Of a stretch of 64,000 nt of DNA, positions 57,764-64,000 are shown piece by piece (position 1 is the first letter of the stretch; every line of letters starts with the position of its first letter). Under the pieces are notes generated by a model that was not told where the DNA came from, did no database searches, and saw nothing but the letters and a program-made list of their open reading frames with translations. The DNA lies in the NCBI GenBank assembly GCA_900466575.1, contig UBMP01000008.1:62001-126000 (forward strand). The letters run 5' to 3'. Made by a program: the position numbers and the translations under genes. The DNA comes from Hyphomicrobiales bacterium (GTDB taxonomy: Bacteria; Pseudomonadota; Alphaproteobacteria; Rhizobiales; Rhizobiaceae).

Positions 57764-59086
57764 TCAGCCGATGAGCTTGTTGATCGCCGCCTCGATCGTC
57801 AGGGTCTGACGCTCGCCGGTCTTGCGGTCCTTCAATTCCACTTCGCCACTGGCGACCGATCGCGGTCCGACGATAACCTGGTCCGGTACACCGATCAGGT
57901 CCGCCGTCGCGAACTTGGAGCCAGCACGTTCGTCCGTGTCATCCAGCAGTATGTCCTTCCCGGCATTCGCGAGGCTTTCGTAAATGCGGGAAGAGGCTTC
58001 GTCGCAGGCGGCATCACCACTTTTCATGTTGATGATCATCGCGTCGAAGGGCGCCACAGACCGCGGCCAGATGATTCCGTTCTCATCATGGGAGGCTTCG
58101 ATGATGGCGGGAACGAGGCGCGTCGGGCCAATGCCGTACGACCCCATGTGGACAGCATGTTCCTTGCCGTCGGGACCCAGAACCTTGGCGCCCATCGGAT
58201 CGGAATACTTGGTGCCGAAATAGAAGATATGACCGACTTCGATGCCGCGCGCGGACAGACGATCGCCCTCGGGGATCGCCTCGAACTCGGCGGCGTCATG
58301 CATTTCGGACGTCGCGGCATAAGCCGAGGTCCACTGTTCGAAGATCGACTGAAGACCTGCGACGTCATCGAAATCGGTTTTTTCGCCCGGAATGTCGAAG
58401 TTCACGAAATCCTTGTGGCAAAATACTTCCGACTCACCGGTTTCGGCGAGAATGATGAATTCATGGCTATGATTGCCGCCGATCGGACCCGTGTCGGCGC
58501 GCATCGGAATGGCACGCAAGCCGAGACGCGAGAAAGTCCGCAGGTAGGCCGCGAACATCTTGTTATAGGAGTGGAGCGCGCCTTCCTTCGTCAGATCGAA
58601 GGAATAGGCGTCCTTCATCAGGAATTCGCGCGAGCGCATCGTGCCGAAGCGCGGACGAATCTCGTCACGGAACTTCAGCTGGATGTGATATAGGTTCAGC
58701 GGCAGGTGCTTGTAGGACTTGATAAAGGACCGGAAGATGTCAGTAATCATCTCCTCGTTCGTCGGACCGTAGAGCATGGCGCGGTCCTGGCGGTCCTTGA
58801 TGCGCAGCATCTCCTTGCCATAGTCGTCATAGCGACCGCTTTCCTGCCAGAGTTCGGCTGACTGCAAAGTAGGCATCAGCAATTCGATGGCGCCGGCGCG
58901 GTTCTGCTCCTCACGAACGATCTTGCAGACCTTGTCGAGCACACGCTTGCCGAGCGGCAGCCAGGAATAGATGCCGGCCGATTGCTGGCGGATCATGGCG
59001 GAGCGCAGCATCAGGCGATGCGAGACGATTTCCGCCTCCTTGGGGTTTTCCTTGAGAATGGGCAGAAAGAAGCGGGAGAGACGCAT
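57764..59086 (-). CDS. proS: Prolyl-tRNA synthetase
   Basis: Class II aminoacyl-tRNA synthetase. 440 residues ([20 protein letters not shown]), the short alphaproteobacterial form that lacks most of the editing insertion found in the about 570-residue E. coli enzyme. Class II motifs visible: [40 protein letters not shown] and the C-terminal [14 protein letters not shown]. The frame is open a further 87 codons upstream but those residues do not belong to the family, so ATG 59086 is used. Confidence 0.96.
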   Translation of the reverse strand: MRLSRFFLPILKENPKEAEIVSHRLMLRSAMIRQQSAGIYSWLPLGKRVLDKVCKIVREEQNRAGAIELLMPTLQSAELWQESGRYDDYGKEMLRIKDRQDRAMLYGPTNEEMITDIFRSFIKSYKHLPLNLYHIQLKFRDEIRPRFGTMRSREFLMKDAYSFDLTKEGALHSYNKMFAAYLRTFSRLGLRAIPMRADTGPIGGNHSHEFIILAETGESEVFCHKDFVNFDIPGEKTDFDDVAGLQSIFEQWTSAYAATSEMHDAAEFEAIPEGDRLSARGIEVGHIFYFGTKYSDPMGAKVLGPDGKEHAVHMGSYGIGPTRLVPAIIEASHDENGIIWPRSVAPFDAMIINMKSGDAACDEASSRIYESLANAGKDILLDDTDERAGSKFATADLIGVPDQVIVGPRSVASGEVELKDRKTGERQTLTIEAAINKLIG

Positions 59087-59332
59087 GACGGTTTCCAGAC
59101 GAAAAGCCGTCTCCAGAGGCTGGAGAATCGGGCTTGCGGTTATCAAATTTGAAGCGTTCTTAAACGCTTCCTGTCCGGATGAAAACCCGCCAAGCCAAAG
59201 GTATCCGATTGACAGAGAAGAGCTGCCAGCGCGAAGGCATCTTACGTAACGGCAAGATGCGTGACGAGAATGTGAAATATCTTTGTCAATAGGAAAAATT
59301 CCGACAACTGTGTCAAAAATGCAAAAAAACCT

Positions 59333-59361
59333 GATGACAAGGCCCAATCAATTCGCTAGGT
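59333..59361 (+). promoter_or_regulatory. Putative promoter of the proS-adjacent small RNA
   Basis: GATGAC (59333-59338), 17 bases, CTAGGT (59356-59361); each hexamer matches 4 of 6 consensus positions, and the spacing is optimal. Predicted start about 59368. Confidence 0.45.
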
Positions 59362-59367
59362 TCAGCC

Positions 59368-59519
59368 TACAAAACAGGCAGAGAGAAACAAACTCTGCTA
59401 ATTTCGCGGTCAAGTCTTGGGAGGATCAGATCGTAGGCGCGCTCAGTCGCTGCCGCCGGAAACGGCTAAGGGTCACGCGAAGAATTTTGAAACAAGGCTC
59501 AAAAGGCCTTGTTTTTTTT
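59368..59519 (+). ncRNA. Candidate trans-encoded small RNA
   Basis: About 150 bases with three predicted stems. Stem 1 is GCAGAG/CTCTGC (59378-59383 with 59393-59398). Stem 2 is a long-range helix TTCGCG/CGCGAA (59403-59408 with 59476-59481), enclosing a central domain with GCCG/CGGC and an exposed GGGAGGA. Stem 3 is a strong terminator. No ribosome-bound frame is apparent. Several sRNA families are known from intergenic regions of rhizobial chromosomes; I cannot say which, if any, this belongs to. Confidence 0.6.
59491..59519 (+). terminator. Rho-independent terminator of the candidate small RNA
   Basis: AACAAGGC (59491-59498)/GCCTTGTT (59506-59513), 7-base loop, followed by an uninterrupted run of T to 59519. 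It is the strongest terminator in the window and belongs to no protein gene on this strand. Confidence 0.9.
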
Positions 59520-59654
59520 GTGTTCAGTTAGCCGGGACAGAATAGTGAATCGCCCGGCGCGCTGGCAAATCCACACTTCCCCGTTGATGTCCAGAAATCT
59601 GGGGTTACGTTCCCACGTGCAAGCGCCACGTTCGGGTGCGAGGACTTGCGAACC

Positions 59655-59930
59655 TCAAAGCGACCTGTAGTCGGGATAGAACTGCGGGATCGAATCGAAC
59701 GTAAATCCGAAATACATCGATACGACAAACCAGCCGCCAAAGATGGCAGCGGCCACAATTGTCGTCAGCAGAAATGTCCTCCAGGTGCGATGCCGTGCGG
59801 GGGCGCTCGCGACTGTTCCCAGCACAGTTTCACCCGCCTCCTGCTGGCTGCGGAAGCCGAACGGCAAAATGAGAAACAGCGTCAGCCACCAGATGATGAA
59901 ATAGACGGCAAAGCCAAAAAACCAGTTCAC
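59655..59930 (-). CDS. DUF1467 family membrane protein
   Basis: 91-residue inner membrane protein with two hydrophobic segments: FGFAVYFIIWWLTLFLILPF near the N-terminus (about 5-24) and TFLLTTIVAAAIFGGWFVVS (about 52-71). Function unknown; conserved between mce and proS in rhizobia. Upstream lies a 161-base gap to mce. Confidence 0.88.
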   Translation of the reverse strand: MNWFFGFAVYFIIWWLTLFLILPFGFRSQQEAGETVLGTVASAPARHRTWRTFLLTTIVAAAIFGGWFVVSMYFGFTFDSIPQFYPDYRSL

Positions 59931-60091
59931 GCTTCATCCTCCCGATGGCCCGGAGCCGGGCGCAGCCAGAGCATGATTTACTCCGAACCAAAGGGACTGA
60001 AAAGAAGAATCCGGTCGTCCATTTTCTCGGGCATTGATGGATATCAAACGCTTACGAGTGGCGGTCGGCACGTCCGCTCTGCGTTATAGAG

Positions 60092-60496
60092 TCACACCTG
60101 CTCCAGCTCGACCAGCGTGCCCTGAAAATCCTTGGGATGCAGGAAGAGAACCGGCTTGCCATGGGCGCCGATCTTCGGCGTCCCGTCGCCCAGTACGCGT
60201 GCGCCACCGGCCGTCAGCCTGTCGCGCGCCGCAATGATGTCATCGACTTCATAACAAACGTGATGCATGCCGCCTGACGCGTTCTTGGCGATAAACGCTG
60301 CGATCGGAGAGGCTTCGCCGAGCGGCTCCAGAAGTTCAACCTTGGTGTTCGGAAGTTCAACGAAGACGACCGTCACGCCATGCTCTGGCAGCGCCTGAGG
60401 CTGAGAAACCCGCGCGCCCAGCGTGTCGCGATAGACGGCGGTCGCGGCAGCCAGATCCGGAACTGCAATGGCAATGTGATTGACTCTGCCCAGCAT
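60092..60496 (-). CDS. mce: Methylmalonyl-CoA epimerase
   Basis: Vicinal-oxygen-chelate enzyme that interconverts (2R)- and (2S)-methylmalonyl-CoA in propionate metabolism. 134 residues, with metal ligands in VNHIAIAVPDL (His), GGMHHVCYEVDDI (His) and GTLVELEQV (Glu). It is 25 bases downstream of rnj. Confidence 0.94.
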   Translation of the reverse strand: MLGRVNHIAIAVPDLAAATAVYRDTLGARVSQPQALPEHGVTVVFVELPNTKVELLEPLGEASPIAAFIAKNASGGMHHVCYEVDDIIAARDRLTAGGARVLGDGTPKIGAHGKPVLFLHPKDFQGTLVELEQV

Positions 60497-60521
60497 GTTT
60501 ACTCCCCCCTCAAATTTTCCT

Positions 60522-62192
60522 TCAGGTCACGCGATTCAAGAACACGGTGACGACCGGCTTCTTGCCCCAACTCTGGTTGACCGTCGCCCTCACTGCGCGG
60601 CGCACCGACTCCTTGACCGCTTCCAGGTCCTTCCGGCGCGCACGCGGAATGCTTTCCACCGCGCCCAGAACCGCGTCATAGATGGCGTCATCCATCGCGT
60701 CGCCTTCATCATCGAAGGCGGGCAGCCCGAAGCTGACAACGTCGGGATCGTCCACGAAGTCGTAGCGCGCGTCGAGAAGAACATTCACGGCGACATGACC
60801 GACATAGGCGAGTTTGCGGCGTTCGCCAATTCCCACTTCGTCGAAGTCGCCGATCAGATTGCCGTCCTTGTAGATACGGCCGAAGTGCACTTTTTCGAGG
60901 ATGACGGCCGGTCCGGGCGCCAGACGCAGCATGTCGCCATTGCGAACCTGCTGGACTGTCTCGATGCCGGCGCTGGCGCCGAGTTCGGCTTGCGCATTCA
61001 AATGCGCCGCCTCGCCATGGACAGGCACGAGGATCTTCGGGCGCACCCATTCGTACATCTGGCGCAGTTCGGCGCGACGCGGATGACCTGAGACGTGAAC
61101 CAATGCGTCGCTGTCGCCGATGATCTTGATGCCCTGGTCGATCAGGCCGTTGCAGATATCAAGGATCGGCTTTTCATTACCCGGAATGGTGCGCGACGAG
61201 AAGACAACGAGATCGCCGGGCGCGAGCGCGACATTGCGCATCTCGTCACGGGAGAGCTTTGCCAATGCCGCCCTCGCCTCGCCCTGGCTGCCCGTCAGGA
61301 TCACCACGACCTTGTCGCGGGGAATATAACCATACTGGTCTTCGCCGATGAAGGGCTTCACGCCTTCCATGAGGCCGCAATCGCGGGCCACGTCGGTGAC
61401 GCGCTTCATTGAACTGCCAAGCAAAAGAACTTCACGCCCTGCCCGTTCCGCCGCCTCGGCAATCGAACGGATGCGACCTACATTCGAAGAAAAGGTGGTG
61501 ATCGCGACGCGGCCTTCGGCTTCCTCGATGATCTTCGTCAGGCTTTCAGACACATCCTTCTCGGAGGGTGAAATGCCTTCGCGCATGGCGTTGGTGCTGT
61601 CGCACATCAGCGCCAGCACGCCCTCGTCTCCAATGGCGCGGAAGCGGTTCTCATCGGTCAGCGGGCCCACCGACGGATGAATATCGATCTTCCAGTCGCC
61701 CGTGTGTACGATGTTGCCGAGCGGGGTGCGGATGAAGAGCGACATGGGCTCGGGGATCGAGTGCGTCACGGCGACCGCCTCGATCTCGAACGGGCCGACA
61801 TTGATCCGATCGCCAGCCTTGAAGATGGTGACCGGGACTTCGCCGCGGCTTGCCTCATATTCGCGCTTGGCCTCCAGCATGCCGGCCGTGAAGGGCGAGG
61901 CATAGACGGGGACGTTCAGTTCCCGCCAAAGATCCGAAAGCGCGCCATAGTGGTCTTCGTGCGCATGCGTGATAATGATGCCCTTGAGATCGGTGCGACG
62001 TTCCTTGATGAAGGCGATGTCGGGCAGGACGAGGTCGGCACCCGGAAGATCGGGGCCGGCGAAGGTCACGCCGCAATCGACCATGATCCACTGGCGCTTG
62101 GTCGAGGGACCATAGCCGTAGAGCGCGAGGTTCATCCCGATCTCGCCCACGCCACCCAGCGGCAGAAAAACCAGTTCGTCAGACTTCGCCAT
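60522..62192 (-). CDS. rnj: Ribonuclease J
   Basis: Metallo-beta-lactamase/beta-CASP ribonuclease with endo- and 5'-3' exonuclease activity, involved in rRNA and mRNA maturation in rhizobia. About 556 residues: THAHEDHYGAL zinc motif, HTGDWKID, beta-CASP domain (about 215-345) and HVSGHPRRAELRQMYEWVRP with KILVPVHGEAAHL. ATG 62192 with AGGAAG upstream is preferred to TTG 62198. Two bases separate it from birA. Confidence 0.95.
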   Translation of the reverse strand: MAKSDELVFLPLGGVGEIGMNLALYGYGPSTKRQWIMVDCGVTFAGPDLPGADLVLPDIAFIKERRTDLKGIIITHAHEDHYGALSDLWRELNVPVYASPFTAGMLEAKREYEASRGEVPVTIFKAGDRINVGPFEIEAVAVTHSIPEPMSLFIRTPLGNIVHTGDWKIDIHPSVGPLTDENRFRAIGDEGVLALMCDSTNAMREGISPSEKDVSESLTKIIEEAEGRVAITTFSSNVGRIRSIAEAAERAGREVLLLGSSMKRVTDVARDCGLMEGVKPFIGEDQYGYIPRDKVVVILTGSQGEARAALAKLSRDEMRNVALAPGDLVVFSSRTIPGNEKPILDICNGLIDQGIKIIGDSDALVHVSGHPRRAELRQMYEWVRPKILVPVHGEAAHLNAQAELGASAGIETVQQVRNGDMLRLAPGPAVILEKVHFGRIYKDGNLIGDFDEVGIGERRKLAYVGHVAVNVLLDARYDFVDDPDVVSFGLPAFDDEGDAMDDAIYDAVLGAVESIPRARRKDLEAVKESVRRAVRATVNQSWGKKPVVTVFLNRVT

Positions 62193-62194
62193 AC

Positions 62195-62965
62195 TCAACT
62201 TCTTCCTAAGAAAAACACATCGCCCGCCGCGATTGCCTGGCGCGTTCCGTCAGGCAGATCGAGCAATAGCATGCCCTGCGCATCAATCCCGGAAAAAACG
62301 CCCTGCAGCGAACGATCGGGAAGATTGACAGTGACCGGCTCACCAATACCCTTTGCGACCTGCCGCCATTGCTCCACCAGTCTGGACGTGCCCTCGCCTC
62401 GGCTCCAGACCGACAGCATGTGCTCCATCGCTTCGTAAAGACGCGCGAACAGAATTTCGGAGCTGCAGGTTGCGCCGCGTTCCGACAGGCAGGTGACGGG
62501 ATACAGGGTCTCAGCCGGCTTGTGCGCAATGTTGATGCCGCAGCCGATGACCAGCCCATGGTGCCCGTGCGGAAGCGACTCGCCTTCGAGCAGGATGCCG
62601 CTGACCTTGCAGCCCTCCACCAGCACGTCGTTCGGCCACTTGATCCGGACATCGACATCGGCAGGCAATTCGCGGCGGATGGCGTCATAAACGGCGAGCG
62701 ACACAGCAAGCGGCAGGCTTGCCAGACGGTCGAGCGGCGCAGGGTCGATGAGAAGCAGGGAGGCATACAGATTGCCGGGCTCAGAAACCCAGGAACGACC
62801 GCGGCGCGCACGACCACCAGTCTGCCTGCGGGCTGTGATCCAGAGATGACCCGGATCGCCAGCACGCGCGCGTTCGAGACATTCGAGGTTGGTCGATTGC
62901 GTCTCGTTCAGTTCTATGTGCCGAAAGCCGGTGACCGGCTTTCGGCTGATTTCCATCCCGTCCAT
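62195..62965 (-). CDS. birA: Biotin--[acetyl-CoA-carboxylase] ligase
   Basis: Attaches biotin to BCCP. 256 residues, catalytic and C-terminal domains only: GGRARRGRSWVSEPGNLY (biotinyl-AMP loop), IKWPNDVLVEGCKVSGILLE and VIGCGINIAHKP. The N-terminal DNA-binding domain of E. coli BirA is absent, as is usual in alphaproteobacteria, so it does not act as a repressor. The ATG overlaps the nuoN stop; ATG 62956 is an alternative start. Confidence 0.94.
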   Translation of the reverse strand: MDGMEISRKPVTGFRHIELNETQSTNLECLERARAGDPGHLWITARRQTGGRARRGRSWVSEPGNLYASLLLIDPAPLDRLASLPLAVSLAVYDAIRRELPADVDVRIKWPNDVLVEGCKVSGILLEGESLPHGHHGLVIGCGINIAHKPAETLYPVTCLSERGATCSSEILFARLYEAMEHMLSVWSRGEGTSRLVEQWRQVAKGIGEPVTVNLPDRSLQGVFSGIDAQGMLLLDLPDGTRQAIAAGDVFFLGRS

Positions 62966-64000
62966 CAGTAGAAGGAACGGGCAGCAGCTTCAGCCGCAGC
63001 ACCCAGCGGGCCACCGATCAGCAGGTAGCCGATCACGAAGAGGCCCGAGAGTCCGTAAACCAGCTTCAGTTCGCCGGCCGGACGCGAGAACTCCTGCTTG
63101 GCGTCGTCGAACCACATGACCTTGACGATGCGCAGGTAGTAGTAGCAACCGACGACCGAGGACAGAACGCCGAGGATGGCCAGCGTCAGGAGGTTCGCCT
63201 TGATGGCGGCCATGAAGACGAAATACTTGGCGAAGAACCCGGCGAGCGGCGGGATGCCAGCCAGCGAGAACATGAGCAGCGTCAGCACAAGCGCCATGAC
63301 CGGGTTGGTCTTGGAGAGGCCTGCCAGATCATCGGTGCCCTCGACGGCGCGGCCATCCTTGAGGCGCATGGCCAGGATGCAGGCGAACGCGCCGAGCGAC
63401 ATGACCGAGTAGATCGCAAGGTAAAGGAGAACGCCGGAAATGCCTTCCTGATTGCCAGCCGCAATACCGACCAGCGCATAGCCCATGTGACCGATCGAGG
63501 AATAGGCCATCAGGCGCTTGATGTTCGTCTGGCCGATGGCAGCGAAGGCACCGAGGGCCATCGAAGCAATCGAGATGAAGACAAGGATCTGCTGCCAGTC
63601 ATGCACGATCGGCTTGAAGGCAACGGCGACGAGGTGGATCAGGATCGCCATCGCGGCAACCTTCGGGGCAGCCGAGAAGAAGGCCGTGACCGGGGTCGGC
63701 GCGCCTTCATACACGTCCGGCGTCCACATGTGGAACGGCACGGCCGAGATCTTGAAGGCAATGCCGGCGAGCACGAAGACGAGGCCGAAGACCAGACCCA
63801 GCGAGCGATGCTCGGCGGTCAGTGCTGCGGCAATTTCCGAGAAGCCCGTCTGGCCTGTGAAGCCGTAGACCAGCGACATGCCGTAGAGCAGCATGCCCGA
63901 AGACAGCGCGCCGAGAACGAAGTACTTGAGGCCGGCTTCCGTCGACTTCAGGCTGTCGCGGTTGATCGCGGCGACGACGTAGAGCGCCAGAGACTGCAGT
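62965..64000 (-). CDS. nuoN: NADH-quinone oxidoreductase subunit N (5' end outside window)
   Basis: Proton-pumping membrane subunit of respiratory complex I. The visible C-terminal 344 or so residues are highly hydrophobic (about ten segments) and include [56 protein letters not shown] and [18 protein letters not shown], all typical of NuoN. The start lies beyond 64000 on this strand. birA, and then rnj, follow directly, as expected at the end of a rhizobial nuo operon. Confidence 0.96.
   Translation of the reverse strand, partial: LQSLALYVVAAINRDSLKSTEAGLKYFVLGALSSGMLLYGMSLVYGFTGQTGFSEIAAALTAEHRSLGLVFGLVFVLAGIAFKISAVPFHMWTPDVYEGAPTPVTAFFSAAPKVAAMAILIHLVAVAFKPIVHDWQQILVFISIASMALGAFAAIGQTNIKRLMAYSSIGHMGYALVGIAAGNQEGISGVLLYLAIYSVMSLGAFACILAMRLKDGRAVEGTDDLAGLSKTNPVMALVLTLLMFSLAGIPPLAGFFAKYFVFMAAIKANLLTLAILGVLSSVVGCYYYLRIVKVMWFDDAKQEFSRPAGELKLVYGLSGLFVIGYLLIGGPLGAAAEAAARSFY

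Larger units (their letters stand above)
59087..59654. other. proS-DUF1467 intergenic region
   Basis: 568 bases without protein genes. 59087-59330 is the proS upstream region, AT-rich from 59270 on. 59333-59519 holds the promoter, body and terminator of a likely small RNA on the plus strand. 59520-59654 lies downstream of DUF1467 and shows nothing clear. Confidence 0.6.

Overview
The window is a core chromosomal segment of an alphaproteobacterium, most probably a member of the Rhizobiaceae (Rhizobium/Agrobacterium/Sinorhizobium relatives). Grounds: the rpsB-tsf-pyrH-frr-uppS-cdsA-rseP-bamA-lpxD-fabZ-lpxA-lpxI-lpxB order, LpxI in place of LpxH, a PleD/DivK pair, EipB/DUF1849, DUF3126, DUF3572 and DUF1467 family genes, a glnB-glnA unit behind a sigma-54-type promoter, CTTGAC-N17 promoters, and direct-repeat GTTC-N7-GTTC SOS boxes. 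GC content is high and even throughout. I see no prophage, insertion sequence, CRISPR array, tRNA or rRNA.

Layout. 0.4-1.7 kb: citrate synthase. 1.7-14.8 kb (minus): translation and envelope run from rpsB/tsf through pyrH, frr, uppS, cdsA, rseP and bamA to lipid A synthesis. 15-19.9 kb: eipB (minus), a compact plus-strand run (RidA, GDPD, FemAB-like acyltransferase, HIT), then azlCD (minus). 20-23.9 kb (minus): clpS-clpA, a phasin, DUF3126. 24-26 kb: membrane GGDEF-EAL protein. 26.3-31.8 kb (plus): ppiD, trpD, trpC, moaC, moeA. 31.8-35.5 kb: NAD(P)HX repair enzyme (minus), then glnB-glnA (plus). 35.5-45.5 kb (plus): plsY, dprA, topA, rnr, DUF983, Nudix, MFS, rpmG. 46.2-47.9 kb (minus): divK-pleD. 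48.2-51.8 kb (plus): DUF3572, HAD-like protein, dinB, L,D-transpeptidase. 51.9-64 kb (minus): dnaE, a 28-residue membrane peptide, lolCD, proS, DUF1467, mce, rnj, birA and the end of nuoN, with a likely sRNA on the plus strand beside proS.

The most interesting signal is an SOS module. A 28-codon reading frame at 55473-55559 has a strong ribosome binding site and encodes a single hydrophobic helix. Its promoter carries three GTTC elements spaced by 7 bases, i.e. two overlapping alphaproteobacterial LexA sites, overlapping the -10 region. Size, topology and control resemble SidA, the 29-residue SOS-induced division inhibitor of Caulobacter. About 6.4 kb away dinB carries its own GTTC-N7-GTTC site at the transcription start and a zinc-ribbon-like N-terminal extension. 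Other non-coding signals worth attention are the structured RNA candidate next to proS, and the ~590-base rpmG-pleD gap with an 11-bp inverted repeat and a 16-bp perfect palindrome.

Gene starts were often moved inward from the longest open frame, on the basis of ribosome binding sites, family length and promoter positions. The left edge (1-375) is unassigned and nuoN runs off the right edge.
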